The notes under the pieces are model-generated. The model ran no database searches and was not told the origin of the DNA. It saw only the letters and a program-made list of their open reading frames with translations. Position numbers and translations under genes: made by a program. DNA of 64,000 nucleotides, from assembly GCA_020171895.1 (NCBI GenBank), contig JAIVAN010000005.1, positions 310,001-374,000 of the forward strand. The letters run 5' to 3'. Below are positions 46,604 through 55,324 of the stretch, in pieces; the stretch's first letter is position 1; each line of letters begins with the position of its first letter. The DNA comes from Bacillus timonensis (GTDB lineage Bacteria > Bacillota > Bacilli > Bacillales > Bacillaceae_L).

Positions 46604-46987
46604 ATGAATACACCAAAGGAATTGCGCTATTCTGAAGAACATGAATGGGTAAAAGTAGAAGGTGAAAAAATTCGTATCGGTATTACAGATTTCGCACAGT
46701 CTGAACTTGGAGATATCGTGTTTGTTGAACTTCCAGAAGTTGGAGATGAACTTCAAGCTGATGAGCCATTCGGTAGTGTAGAGTCTGTAAAGACAGTATC
46801 AGAGCTTTATGCTCCAATCAGTGGTAAAGTAGTTGAAGTTAACGTAGACCTTGACGATAGCCCAGAATTTGTGAATGAATCACCATACGAAAAAGCATGG
46901 ATGATTGTAATCGAGCCATCTGATTCTAGTGAACTTGAGAAATTAATGACTGCTGAACAATATGAAGAAATGATTAATGAAGATTAA
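46604..46987 (+). CDS. gcvH: Glycine cleavage system H protein / lipoyl relay protein
   Basis: GcvH carries the lipoyl-bound aminomethyl group in glycine cleavage. In Bacillus it also serves as the intermediate lipoyl donor for other dehydrogenases. The 127-residue protein has [19 protein letters not shown] with the lipoylated Lys63, and the usual [19 protein letters not shown] lies upstream of the ATG. No gcvT or gcvP is adjacent, the usual arrangement for Bacillus gcvH. Confidence 0.97.
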   Translation: MNTPKELRYSEEHEWVKVEGEKIRIGITDFAQSELGDIVFVELPEVGDELQADEPFGSVESVKTVSELYAPISGKVVEVNVDLDDSPEFVNESPYEKAWMIVIEPSDSSELEKLMTAEQYEEMINED

Positions 46988-46993
46988 TTCCTG

Positions 46994-47021
46994 AAGAATT
47001 GGCTCTGCCAATTCTTTTTTT
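46994..47021 (+). terminator. Terminator after gcvH
   Basis: AAGAATTGGC and GCCAATTCTT form a perfect 10-bp stem with a three-base loop and a T run. Confidence 0.92.
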
Positions 47022-47103
47022 GATTTTGATCATGGTAATATCGAGTATCTTTTCTTTTTAATGGTTACCCTATAAAAAGATTAATCATAAAGAGGTGGAT
47101 ATC

Positions 47104-47349
47104 GTGGTTTTAGAAAACAAACGTTTAGACATTACAGACCGTGTAGTGGGAAAGTTATGTGAAAGTGGCATGGATTTATATGTAGAAGAAGAGCCTATTG
47201 GAAAATTTATTACTTCTGAAGAAGGCAATCGTTTCGAATTAAAAAATGGGTATGAACAGGATCAATATCGAATTTTTAAATATGCAGATGTGACAGTAGG
47301 ACCAGACGCAAAATACGTAGATTGTGATTATGAGAATGGATGGTGTTAG
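47104..47349 (+). CDS. yusG: YusG family protein (DUF2553)
   Basis: The 81-residue acidic protein is of unknown function: LENKRLDITDRVVGKLCESG, then EGNRFELKNGYEQDQYRIFK. It matches YusG by sequence memory and by its position after gcvH. It ends YENGWC. GTG 47104 is preferred to GTG 47095 because GAGGTGG lies just before it. A perfect palindromic terminator follows at 47354. Confidence 0.75.
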   Translation: MVLENKRLDITDRVVGKLCESGMDLYVEEEPIGKFITSEEGNRFELKNGYEQDQYRIFKYADVTVGPDAKYVDCDYENGWC

Positions 47350-47353
47350 GAAG

Positions 47354-47385
47354 GAGCAATAGGTATACCTATTGCTCTTTATCTT
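47354..47385 (+). terminator. Terminator after yusG
   Basis: GAGCAATAGG and CCTATTGCTC form a perfect palindrome, then TTT. The rest of 47386-47628 shows no gene or known RNA motif to me. Confidence 0.75.
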
Positions 47386-47628
47386 GTCTAAATTAATCGA
47401 AGCTCAATTTTATATGGTATGATTTTTAATAATAAAATACTGTTTACTTCATAAACTAGTGTAAAGTTTTCATTTGTGGCTGTTTAAAACAAAACCTTTG
47501 GAAACAGCGGCTTGTGTATAAGTGGGCTATTTTTTTATCACTTAATGAACTACTGATAAATATGATAAATGAAAAGAGTATAGACAGCGAGTAGATAAAG
47601 AGGAATCTTTGAAACTGGGTGATGGCTT

Positions 47629-47979
47629 ATGGGGTTAATTGAACTAGAAAAAGTAATCATTGTTGAAGGTAAATCTGATAAGAAAAAGATAGAAGGTGTA
47701 ATAAAAGAGCCAATCGAAATTATATGTACAAATGGAACAATCAGTATTTCTAAGCTCGACGAACTGATTGAGCATCTATTTAATAAAGATGTCTATATTC
47801 TAGTGGACTCAGATGATGCCGGAGAGAAATTACGTAAGCAATTTAAACGTGAGTTTCCAGAAGCAGAGCATATTTACGTCGATAAAATGTATAGAGAAGT
47901 AGCAACAGCACCAGAACAACATCTTGCAACTGTTCTATTAAGTGCTAATATTGATGTATACACAGAGTTTTTGACGTAA
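47629..47979 (+). CDS. yusF: TOPRIM domain protein YusF
   Basis: The 116-residue protein is little more than a TOPRIM domain: VIIVEGKSDKKKIEGV (conserved Glu and Gly, about 9-24) and YILVDSDDAGEKLRKQF (DxD motif, about 63-79), with KMYREVATAPEQHL near the end. It resembles RNase M5-type small TOPRIM proteins, which cut RNA, but lacks their C-terminal domain. The ATG follows GGGTGAT weakly. It starts a pair with yusE, 13 bases downstream. Confidence 0.88.
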   Translation: MGLIELEKVIIVEGKSDKKKIEGVIKEPIEIICTNGTISISKLDELIEHLFNKDVYILVDSDDAGEKLRKQFKREFPEAEHIYVDKMYREVATAPEQHLATVLLSANIDVYTEFLT

Positions 47980-47992
47980 AGGAATGAAAAAA

Positions 47993-48310
47993 ATGGAAGA
48001 GTGGTCACTAGAAAAAATAGAACAAGAAATCACATCGGGGAATGAAATCTTTCTCTATTTATACACTCCAATGTGTGGAACGTGCCAACTGGCAAGTAAA
48101 ATGCTCCTTGTCGTAAATGAGCTTCTTCCACACTTGAAGTTAGGTCAAAGTAATTTAAATTTCCTACCCCAAAAAGCAGTTGAATGGTCAATAGAAAGTG
48201 TACCATGCTTGCTCATTTTTAATGATGGAATTATTCAAAAGAGAATATATGCATTTCAGTCAGTAGAGTATTTATATAATTTGATGAAAGGCTCAAAAAC
48301 ACCGTCATAA
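47993..48310 (+). CDS. yusE: Thioredoxin-like protein YusE
   Basis: The 105-residue thioredoxin-fold protein has the active site Cys28-Gly-Thr-Cys31 (YTPMCGTCQLASKML) and the cis-Pro loop SIESVPCLLIF. It is a probable cytoplasmic disulfide reductase of unknown partner. ATG 47993 is preferred to ATG 47984, which lies on top of the AAAGGA site. It is co-transcribed with yusF, and a terminator overlaps its stop codon. Confidence 0.88.
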   Translation: MEEWSLEKIEQEITSGNEIFLYLYTPMCGTCQLASKMLLVVNELLPHLKLGQSNLNFLPQKAVEWSIESVPCLLIFNDGIIQKRIYAFQSVEYLYNLMKGSKTPS

Positions 48311-48324
48311 CGGTGTTTTTTTCT
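48297..48324 (+). terminator. Terminator after yusE
   Basis: AAACACCGT and ACGGTGTTT form a stem with a four-base loop and a T run, overlapping the last yusE codons. Confidence 0.92.
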
Positions 48325-48386
48325 TGCTATTTTAACTAGAAATAGTATGATGTTTAGGGAAGGTTATTTTTAGGGAGACGAAATAA

Positions 48387-48425
48387 ATGGAAGGGTGGAC
48401 ACAATATGTCCTCACTAGTACATGA
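48387..48425 (+). CDS. Candidate 12-codon leader peptide overlapping the MFS gene start
   Basis: ATG 48387 encodes MEGWTQYVLTST and stops at 48425, 20 bases inside the MFS gene in another frame. AGGGAG lies 9 bases upstream, a better site than the one serving the MFS gene. The ribosome site of the MFS gene (AAGGG, 48390-48394) lies inside this frame, so translating the leader could open or block it. Its function is inferred only from this arrangement. Confidence 0.4.
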   Translation: MEGWTQYVLTST

Positions 48426-49683
48426 TTGGAAAAATCAATATCATTCATATAATCAAAACGTAAAATTATTTATTTTAACAAATATCTTTACCCAAATTGG
48501 TATGGGTATTTTCATGATAATGTATAATTTTTATATTAGAGAATTAGGATACACAGAACAGGTAAATGGAAATATTATCGCAATGACAGCACTCGCTTCT
48601 GCCATCATTTTAATTCCAGCAGGTATCTTAAGTGATAAGATAGGCAGAAAGAAACTTATGCTAACAGGAGTTGTCATTTCTTCCGTTGTTTTGTTTTCCC
48701 GTGGGCTATTAGAAGGTGAAAATGTTCTACTTATTGCAGCTTTTATTACGGGAATATCTATGGCATTCCTTCAAGTATCTGCCATTCCATGGTTAGCGGA
48801 AAACTCTACTAACGAACAGCGCGTACATTTATTTAGCTTTCATTTTGCAGTTATGATGGCTGCGAACGTAGTAGGAAATATACTTGGTGGTTTCATAACA
48901 GATATACTACTTTACGTTGTACATATGAGTGGTATTTGGAGTGTTCGTATTACCCTACTTATTGGTGCTGCCTTTATTTTTATGGGTGTTTTCCCAATAT
49001 TAAAAATGTCTGAGATTAAAAAGAGTAAGCAAAAAGGTGAGGCTAAACTAGGCCTTCGTTCTTTTGCAAAGAAGAATAAAATACAGATAAAACTAATCCT
49101 TTTATTTGCTGTTGCACAAATCATAATTGGTTTTGGCTCAGGTCTAGTTATTCCCTATTTAAACCTCTATTTTGCAGATCGATTCTCAGCGAATAATTCT
49201 ATTATTGGAGTAATCTTGTCTCTTGGTCAAGCTGCAACTGCTATAGCCATGTTTATTGGACCTGCAGTAGTGAAAAAGGTTGGTGAGGTTAGAGCGGTTG
49301 TTTATTTACAATTACTTTCTCTTCCATTTTTATTACTAACAGCTTATACAGAAAATTTACTAATTGCTACAATTGGTTTCTTGTTTAGACAAGCTTTAAT
49401 GAACGCAGGAAATCCAATTCAAATGTCTCTAATGATGGAAAGAGTAGAAGATTCAATGAAAGGGCTCGCCAATTCAGTTAACCAAATGGTCTTTTCATTA
49501 GGGTGGGCAATTATGGGTCCGGTTTCCACTTCCATTGTCTTCCTTTACGGATCATATTGGGGATATGCTTATGTTTTTTCTATTACAGCAGGACTTTATC
49601 TAATTGGCGCCGTTTACTTCTTTGTCGTTTTTAAAGGAATTACAATCTCAAAAATACAAGAACCTATAGCTAAATCTGTATAA
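48406..49683 (+). CDS. Major facilitator superfamily transporter
   Basis: The 425-residue MFS protein has twelve expected membrane segments, the loop 2-3 motif GILSDKIGRKKLMLTGV (about 67-83) and a basic central loop (about 200-222). The sequence is compatible with a drug or metabolite exporter; the substrate is unknown. ATG 48406 follows AAGGGTGG by about 10 bases. A short upstream frame overlaps its start. It seems inserted between yusE and yusD relative to the B. subtilis order I remember. Confidence 0.88.
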   Translation: MSSLVHDWKNQYHSYNQNVKLFILTNIFTQIGMGIFMIMYNFYIRELGYTEQVNGNIIAMTALASAIILIPAGILSDKIGRKKLMLTGVVISSVVLFSRGLLEGENVLLIAAFITGISMAFLQVSAIPWLAENSTNEQRVHLFSFHFAVMMAANVVGNILGGFITDILLYVVHMSGIWSVRITLLIGAAFIFMGVFPILKMSEIKKSKQKGEAKLGLRSFAKKNKIQIKLILLFAVAQIIIGFGSGLVIPYLNLYFADRFSANNSIIGVILSLGQAATAIAMFIGPAVVKKVGEVRAVVYLQLLSLPFLLLTAYTENLLIATIGFLFRQALMNAGNPIQMSLMMERVEDSMKGLANSVNQMVFSLGWAIMGPVSTSIVFLYGSYWGYAYVFSITAGLYLIGAVYFFVVFKGITISKIQEPIAKSV

Positions 49684-49824
49684 TTTCGCCATATTTCTCA
49701 GGAAATATGTTGTTAATGTGTTTTATTTGTCTTTTTTCTCACTAATTGTCGAATTCAAAATAAAGGATTTTCCCCAGAAAAAGTGAATAGTTACAAATAA
49801 AAGGTTTTAAATAGGGGGCTGCAA

Positions 49825-50169
49825 ATGGCGATTTTTCAATGGATTGATCAATTAGTAAAAACGATAGAGGATATGACACACCTTAAACCTTTGTTGCCTG
49901 AAGAAGATTTTGTCATCAAGTTTGAAGATTCGAATGAATGTTTTTTTCTAGTCATGAATAAAACAAATTGTGCATATTTTAGAGAATACCAATCACATGT
50001 AGATGTATGTGTGAAGGGATTATTTCATAAGGAACTTTTAAAAGGTGAACTAAAATTACAGCATCTCATTAAAATGAACGACCTTGAAGTTATAGGTAGC
50101 TTCCGAGATATATTACTAGTAGAGTCGATTTTACATCTTGCATCAATTCCGCATGAAAAAGATTTGTAG
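49825..50169 (+). CDS. yusD: Small SCP2-like protein (YusD position)
   Basis: This 114-residue protein has no cysteine motif beyond scattered Cys. Its central region, DFVIKFEDSNECFFLVMNKTNC, and the C-terminal LKMNDLEVIGSFRDILLVESIL pattern are compatible with an SCP2 lipid-binding fold. I assign the yusD name mainly by position before the met genes, and do not know its function. GGGGG precedes the ATG. Confidence 0.55.
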   Translation: MAIFQWIDQLVKTIEDMTHLKPLLPEEDFVIKFEDSNECFFLVMNKTNCAYFREYQSHVDVCVKGLFHKELLKGELKLQHLIKMNDLEVIGSFRDILLVESILHLASIPHEKDL

Positions 50170-50261
50170 AAAAAATTTTCAATTAATTGAATTGACAGTT
50201 TATTATGGTGTATGATAAGATTCATTCAAATTTCAATTTAAAATTTCATATTTAAGTAACA

Positions 50262-50365
50262 CTTATCAAGAGTGGTGGAGGGACTGGCCCTATGAAACCC
50301 GGCAACCGGTTAGCAATAACGCGGTGCTAAATCCTGCAGGTATTTTTTTGCCTGAAAGATGAGAA
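50262..50365 (+). promoter_or_regulatory. SAM-I riboswitch (S-box) of metY
   Basis: The aptamer has CTTATCAAGAG, GGTGGAGGGACTGGCCC, TGAAACCCGGCAACC and GATGAG, with P1 closing CTTATC to GATGAG. These are the conserved SAM-I elements. SAM binding would favour the terminator at 50383 and switch metY off. Confidence 0.96.
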
Positions 50366-50382
50366 GAGACTCGGATATTTTT

Positions 50383-50413
50383 AGCCCTCTTCTTCTGAAG
50401 AGGGCTTTTTTAT
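50383..50413 (+). terminator. Riboswitch terminator upstream of metY
   Basis: AGCCCTCTTC and GAAGAGGGCT form a 10-bp stem with a four-base loop, then TTTTTT. Confidence 0.93.
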
Positions 50414-50437
50414 AACATAAAATAGGGAGAGATGAGA

Positions 50438-51757
50438 ATGAGTGAGAAAAAAGGGTACAGATTAGAAACAGTAAGTATTCATGGTGGATTACAAGCGGAT
50501 CCAGTGACAGGAGCCAGAGCCGTTCCGATTTATCAGTCAAATGCCTATAAGTTTGAGAGTACAGAGCATGCTGCAAATCTTTTTGCTTTAAAAGAACAAG
50601 GATACATTTATACAAGAATTCATAATCCAACGGTTACTGTTTTTGAGGAAAGAGTTGCTCAACTAGAAGGTGGTGTAGGGGGATTAGCAGTAGCGAGTGG
50701 AATGGCAGCTATTACGACTGCGATATTGAATATAGCGGGAGCTGGAGATGAAATAGTTTCAGCATCTACTCTTTATGGTGGAACGTATAACCTAGTTGCA
50801 ACTACTTTACCTAAATACGGTATAAAGACACATTTTGTTGACCCTTCAAATCCAGAGAATTTTAGAGCTGCGATAACACCAAATACGAAGGCTGTTTTTG
50901 CTGAAACAATTGGTAATCCAAGCTTAGATGTACTAGATATCGAGGCAGTTGCAAAGGTTGCACATGAGGCAGGAATCCCACTTATTATTGATAACACATT
51001 TGCTACTCCATATTTATGTCGTCCGATTGAGCATGGTGCTGACATTGTAGTCCACTCTGCTACCAAATGGCTATTAGGTAACGGGACTACTCTAGGAGGA
51101 ATTATAATCGATGGTGGTAAATTTGATTGGGATTCACCAAAGTTTCCAGGGTTTACTACACCGGATCCTAGTTATCATAACTTGAAATATGCAGAAGCTT
51201 TAGGGAATATTGCTTTTATTATAAAAGCTAGAGTGCAGTTACTAAGAGATTTAGGAGCTTCCATTAGTCCGTATAATGCATTCCAATTCACACTCGGATT
51301 AGAAACATTACATGTAAGAATGAAAGAGCATGTAGCAAATACTCGAGAAGTGGTTAGATACTTAGAAAAGCATCCAGCTGTAAACTGGGTGTTATATCCG
51401 GAATGTGAGAATCATCCAGGTCATTCACTTGCCGAAAAGTACCTTCCAAAAGGAGCAGGAGCTGTCCTTGTCTTTGGAATAAAAGGAGGTAGAGAGGCTG
51501 GGGAAAAATTAATTAATGCTGTGAAATTATTTTCTCATGTGGCAAATGTTGGAGATGCAAAAAGTTTAATTATTCATCCTGCGAGTACGACTCACCAGCA
51601 ATTAAGTGCCGAAGACTTGAAGAAGTCTGGTGTTACAGAAGATCTTGTACGTCTATCAATCGGAATTGAACATGTTGAAGATATTATTGAAGATCTTGAG
51701 CAAGCAATTGAAGTAGCTACTGGTATTGTGTCATCACCCGTTTCATCGGTGCAGTAA
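50438..51757 (+). CDS. metY: O-acetylhomoserine sulfhydrylase (aminocarboxypropyltransferase) MetY
   Basis: This PLP enzyme makes homocysteine directly from O-acetylhomoserine and sulfide. The 439-residue protein has YTRIHNPTVTVFEERVAQLEGG, GDEIVSASTLYGGTYNL, VAEWT-type core strands and the PLP lysine Lys210 in VHSATKWLLGNGTTLGG. The length of about 440 and the insertion around residues 215-245 mark the MetY type rather than the shorter MetI/MetC. ATG 50438 is chosen over ATG 50432 because AGGGAGAG is at the right distance. It is controlled by the SAM riboswitch and next to metNPQ. Confidence 0.93.
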   Translation: MSEKKGYRLETVSIHGGLQADPVTGARAVPIYQSNAYKFESTEHAANLFALKEQGYIYTRIHNPTVTVFEERVAQLEGGVGGLAVASGMAAITTAILNIAGAGDEIVSASTLYGGTYNLVATTLPKYGIKTHFVDPSNPENFRAAITPNTKAVFAETIGNPSLDVLDIEAVAKVAHEAGIPLIIDNTFATPYLCRPIEHGADIVVHSATKWLLGNGTTLGGIIIDGGKFDWDSPKFPGFTTPDPSYHNLKYAEALGNIAFIIKARVQLLRDLGASISPYNAFQFTLGLETLHVRMKEHVANTREVVRYLEKHPAVNWVLYPECENHPGHSLAEKYLPKGAGAVLVFGIKGGREAGEKLINAVKLFSHVANVGDAKSLIIHPASTTHQQLSAEDLKKSGVTEDLVRLSIGIEHVEDIIEDLEQAIEVATGIVSSPVSSVQ

Positions 51758-51858
51758 AAAAATGTTGACACCTATTTTTTTAGGTGATAAAATCACTTTC
51801 GTAAACAAATTCTACTTGAACTCATTAAAGTGTTAATTGAATAAAGTGACGATATACT

Positions 51859-51963
51859 CTTATCAAGAGAGGTGGAGGGAAGTGCCCTATGAAGCCCGGC
51901 AACCGTCAACGCAGTTGAAATGGTGCCAATTCACACAAAGCTATTTGCTTTGGGAGATGAGAG
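51859..51963 (+). promoter_or_regulatory. SAM-I riboswitch (S-box) of metNPQ
   Basis: The second aptamer has CTTATCAAGAG, GGTGGAGGGAAGTGCCC, TGAAGCCCGGCAACC and GATGAG, with P1 closure as in the first. It differs in the P3/P4 arms. It controls the transporter operon. No gene lies in 51758-52109; the frame across it is spurious. Confidence 0.96.
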
Positions 51964-51977
51964 AAAGGGAATATTAT

Positions 51978-52013
51978 GCCTTTCTGCTCATTTTTGCAGA
52001 AAGGCTTTTTATA
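51978..52013 (+). terminator. Riboswitch terminator upstream of metN
   Basis: GCCTTTCTGC and GCAGAAAGGC form a 10-bp stem with an eight-base loop, then TTTTT. Confidence 0.92.
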
Positions 52014-52109
52014 TGGCTTAAAACTTTCGTTAATAAAAATTATAATTACATTTTATAAGTTTTGTAGAGCAAAATAACTGAAATAGGTTTGAAAAAAGAA
52101 GGTGATTTT

Positions 52110-53135
52110 TTGATACAACTGAAAGATGTCACAAAAGTATATGAATCAAAAAGTGGTTCAGTAACAGCTGTGAACAATATTAATCTCAAAATAAACAAAG
52201 GAGAAATCTTTGGAATTATAGGTTACAGTGGCGCTGGTAAAAGTTCATTGATTCGTTTACTTAATGGACTGGAGAAGCCTACTTTGGGAGAAATAGACGT
52301 TGCAGGTCACGTCATAACAAAAATACGAGGTAGGTCACTTCGAAAAGCAAGGCAAGAAATCAGCATGATATTTCAGCATTTTAACCTCCTTTGGTCGAGG
52401 ACAGTGAAAGAGAATATCAGCTTCCCTCTTGAAATAACGGGTGTTCCTAAGAAGGATAGAGAGGAGAGAGTGAATGACTTAATTAAGTTAGTTGGTCTTG
52501 AAGGAAGAGAAAATGCTTACCCTTCTCAATTAAGTGGTGGGCAGAAGCAGCGTGTTGGGATCGCTAGAGCTCTTGCAAGTAATCCAAAAGTGTTACTCTG
52601 TGATGAAGCTACATCAGCATTAGATCCACAGACTACAGATTCAATCTTAGACCTGCTTGTTGATATTAATGAACGATTAGGACTTACGATTGTATTAATT
52701 ACACACGAAATGCACGTTATTCGAAAGATTTGTCACAAAGTAGCTGTAATGGAAAACGGAGTAATTGTTGAAGAAGGTGATGTGCTAAATGTTTTTAAAA
52801 AACCTGCGCAACAAATTACAAAACGATTTGTCATGCAAGTAACAGAACCTGAGGAAGCAAAAGAAACTATTGATCATATCCTTGATCAATATCCAAATGG
52901 TAAAGTTGTTCAGCTAACGTTCGTTGGTGATAATACGGAACAGCCACTTATTACAAATCTAGTCAAAAAATTTGGGATTGATATTAACATCTTACAAGGG
53001 AAAATTTCTCACACCCAAAACGGTGCTTATGGGACATTATTCATTCATGTAGATGGAGATCAACAGGCTGTTAATCAGGCAATCGCCTACATTCACGAGC
53101 AACAAGTTGAAGTGGAGGTGATCGCACATGATTGA
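52110..53135 (+). CDS. metN: Methionine ABC transporter ATP-binding protein MetN
   Basis: MetN drives methionine uptake. The 341-residue protein has Walker A GYSGAGKSS (about 38-46), the signature LSGGQKQRVGIARAL (about 140), Walker B VLLCDEATSALDP and the C-terminal NIL regulatory domain (about 260-341). TTG 52110 (MIQLKDVTKVY) is chosen over TTG 52089 because AAGAAGGTGA precedes it and the resulting length equals that recalled for B. subtilis MetN. It heads metN-metP-metQ behind a SAM riboswitch. Confidence 0.95.
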   Translation: MIQLKDVTKVYESKSGSVTAVNNINLKINKGEIFGIIGYSGAGKSSLIRLLNGLEKPTLGEIDVAGHVITKIRGRSLRKARQEISMIFQHFNLLWSRTVKENISFPLEITGVPKKDREERVNDLIKLVGLEGRENAYPSQLSGGQKQRVGIARALASNPKVLLCDEATSALDPQTTDSILDLLVDINERLGLTIVLITHEMHVIRKICHKVAVMENGVIVEEGDVLNVFKKPAQQITKRFVMQVTEPEEAKETIDHILDQYPNGKVVQLTFVGDNTEQPLITNLVKKFGIDINILQGKISHTQNGAYGTLFIHVDGDQQAVNQAIAYIHEQQVEVEVIAHD

Positions 53136-53796
53136 GCAACTGTTTCCTAATGTAAAATGGGACAAGGTAATAGAAGCGACGAATGAAACACTTTACATGA
53201 CTGCAATATCGGTCGTTGCCACTTTTCTTCTCGGAATTATTTTAGGATTATTACTTTTCTTAACATCAAAAGGTAATATTTGGGAAAATAAGGTGTTAAA
53301 CTCGTTTGTGGCTGCAATTGTAAATATATTTAGATCTATACCCTTTATTATCTTAATTATATTACTCATACCTTTTACAAAAATAGTGGTTGGGACGATT
53401 TTAGGTCCTAATGCAGCCTTACCAGCCTTGATTATTGGAGCGGCTCCTTTCTATGGAAGAATGGTTGAGATTGCACTCCGAGAGGTTGATAAAGGGGTAA
53501 TAGAAGCAGCAAAATCTATGGGGGCAAAAACAAGTACGATTATCTTTAAAGTACTATTACCAGAATCAATGCCAGCTTTAGTTTCAGGAATTACCGTCAC
53601 AGCTATCGCTTTAATTGGTTATACAGCAATGGCCGGTGTAATCGGTGCAGGTGGTTTAGGTACACTTGCTTTCCTTGAAGGATTTCAACGTAGTAAAAAT
53701 GATGTAACGTTTATAGCTACTATCTTAATATTAATCATCGTTTTTATCATTCAAATAATAGGTGATATCATCACATCAACTTTAGACAAACGATAA
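53128..53796 (+). CDS. metP: Methionine ABC transporter permease MetP (MetI)
   Basis: The 222-residue permease has about five membrane segments and the ATPase-contact EAA loop VIEAAKSMGAKTSTIIFKVLLPESMP (about 130-155). Its start overlaps the metN stop by eight bases. The substrate (L-methionine and analogues) is inferred from the MetI family, the riboswitch and the neighbours. Confidence 0.95.
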   Translation: MIEQLFPNVKWDKVIEATNETLYMTAISVVATFLLGIILGLLLFLTSKGNIWENKVLNSFVAAIVNIFRSIPFIILIILLIPFTKIVVGTILGPNAALPALIIGAAPFYGRMVEIALREVDKGVIEAAKSMGAKTSTIIFKVLLPESMPALVSGITVTAIALIGYTAMAGVIGAGGLGTLAFLEGFQRSKNDVTFIATILILIIVFIIQIIGDIITSTLDKR

Positions 53797-53810
53797 AGGA
53801 GAGAATAACA

Positions 53811-54647
53811 ATGAAAAAAGTAGTATTAGGTTTATTCGTAAGTATTTTCGTATTAGCATTAACAGCTTGTGGTACTGCAGAAGAAGGAAAAAAAGGTGAA
53901 GATGGGACAGAGTTAGTAAAATTAGTTGTTGGAGCATCAAACGTACCTCATGCTGAAATCTTAGAAGAAGCAAAGCCGTTATTAGCTGAAAAAGGAATCG
54001 ATTTAGAAATTGAAACATTCCAAGATTATATTTTGCCAAATAAAGCACTAGCAGATAAAGAAATTGATGCAAACTATTTTCAACATATTCCTTATTTAGA
54101 AGCTCAAAAAGCAGAACACGGTTATGATTTTGTCAATGCAGGTGGTATCCATATTGAGCCAATCGGAGTTTATTCTAAAAAGTATAAAAGCTTAGATGAG
54201 CTACCAAAAGGTGCGACAATTATTATGAGTAACTCAGTTGCAGACCATGGCCGTATTTTAACAATGCTTCAAAGCAAGGGCCTTATTAAGCTAAAAGAAG
54301 GTATTGATACAACGACTGCAACTGTTGATGATGTTGTAGAAAATCCAAAAGAATTAAACTTTATCGCTGACGTAGATGCAGGTTATTTACCACAGGTGTA
54401 CAACAATGATGAAGGTGATGCAGTTTTAATTAATACAAACTATGCAATCGACGCAGGTTTAAATCCGTTAAAAGACGCAATTGCGATTGAAGGTGCTGAC
54501 TCACCTTATGTAAATATTATCACTGTTCGTACAGGTGACGAAACGAAAGAAGAAATTAAAGCTTTAGTTGAAGTGTTACGTTCTGAAGCCATTCAAAGCT
54601 TTATAAAAGAAAAATATGCTGGTGCAGTTGTTCCAGTTAGCGAGTAA
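53811..54647 (+). CDS. metQ: Methionine-binding lipoprotein MetQ
   Basis: The 278-residue precursor has a lipobox LALTACGT (Cys20) and the NlpA/MetQ fold with LVVGASNVPHAEILEEAKPLL, DIEANYFQHIPYLE-type strand (KEIDANYFQHIPYLEAQ), and IMSNSVADHGRILTMLQ. It binds methionine outside the cell and delivers it to MetP. AAGGAG precedes the ATG. Confidence 0.95.
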   Translation: MKKVVLGLFVSIFVLALTACGTAEEGKKGEDGTELVKLVVGASNVPHAEILEEAKPLLAEKGIDLEIETFQDYILPNKALADKEIDANYFQHIPYLEAQKAEHGYDFVNAGGIHIEPIGVYSKKYKSLDELPKGATIIMSNSVADHGRILTMLQSKGLIKLKEGIDTTTATVDDVVENPKELNFIADVDAGYLPQVYNNDEGDAVLINTNYAIDAGLNPLKDAIAIEGADSPYVNIITVRTGDETKEEIKALVEVLRSEAIQSFIKEKYAGAVVPVSE

Positions 54648-54652
54648 AGAAC

Positions 54653-54685
54653 TAAATCCTACCTTAACCGGTGGGATTTTTTTAT
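54653..54685 (+). terminator. Terminator of metNPQ
   Basis: AAATCC and GGGATTT ends with an inner ACC/GGT stem, then TTTTTTT. Confidence 0.75.
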
Positions 54686-54742
54686 GAATACAATTCTAAC
54701 TGTAAAGCATACTAACGGTGAGCAAACTTTAGGAATGGAGTT

Positions 54743-55117
54743 GTGAGTATAATGCAACATGAGCCACGCAATTCAACTGAAGCAGCATTACATGACTATA
54801 AGCTTGGATTAGGAACTTTTACTCAAAAAATGCCAGACATTGCCCATCATTATAATGCTTTTACTGAAGCGTGCTTTAAAGAAGGGAAATTATCTCAAAA
54901 AGAGAAACAACTAATTGCTCTAGGAATTAGTCTATACTCTCAAGATGAGTATTGTATTATTTATCATACGAAAGGCTGTTTAGACCAAGGCGCTACTGAA
55001 GAAGAAATACTAGAATCAGTAGGTGTTGCTGCAGCCTTTGGTGGCGGTGCTGCAATGAGCCAAGCTGTAACATTAGTACAAGAATGCATGACTGAACTCA
55101 ATGAACTTAAACAATAA
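54743..55117 (+). CDS. yurZ: Carboxymuconolactone-decarboxylase family protein (YurZ-like)
   Basis: The 124-residue AhpD/CMD-fold protein has [13 protein letters not shown] at the end and [16 protein letters not shown] in the middle. CMD members usually have a Cys-x2-Cys peroxidase pair; here the pattern is Cys-x3-His with a later Cys, so a canonical peroxidase site is not evident. The start is GTG 54743 or ATG 54752. The position directly before suf matches B. subtilis yurZ. A hairpin terminator follows. Confidence 0.8.
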   Translation: MSIMQHEPRNSTEAALHDYKLGLGTFTQKMPDIAHHYNAFTEACFKEGKLSQKEKQLIALGISLYSQDEYCIIYHTKGCLDQGATEEEILESVGVAAAFGGGAAMSQAVTLVQECMTELNELKQ

Positions 55118-55121
55118 GCTT

Positions 55122-55160
55122 GAAAAAGGCTTCTTCAAATGAGGAAGTCCTTTTATCTTT
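55122..55160 (+). terminator. Terminator after yurZ
   Basis: AAAGGCTTCTTC and GAGGAAGTCCTTTT form an imperfect stem, then a T-rich tail. Confidence 0.75.
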
Positions 55161-55324
55161 TTATACGAATCTTGAATATGTGTGAGGATATGTAAGGAAA
55201 TTTCAGGGATTTATACAATGTTGGTACCTATGTCATAATCATGAAGATAGAAAAGGAGTTTTCGTTACATCTAAAGGATTTTACAGTTTGAGTAAACAAG
55301 CTATTTGATGGTAGGATTATACAT

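Noticed and set aside
47386-47628. Possible T-box or other leader RNA before yusF
   Set aside because: I looked for T-box and riboswitch core motifs and found none; the stretch is AT-rich without a strong hairpin.
51837-52058. 73-codon frame upstream of metN
   Set aside because: It runs through a conserved SAM-I riboswitch and terminator, and the amino acids reflect RNA constraints.
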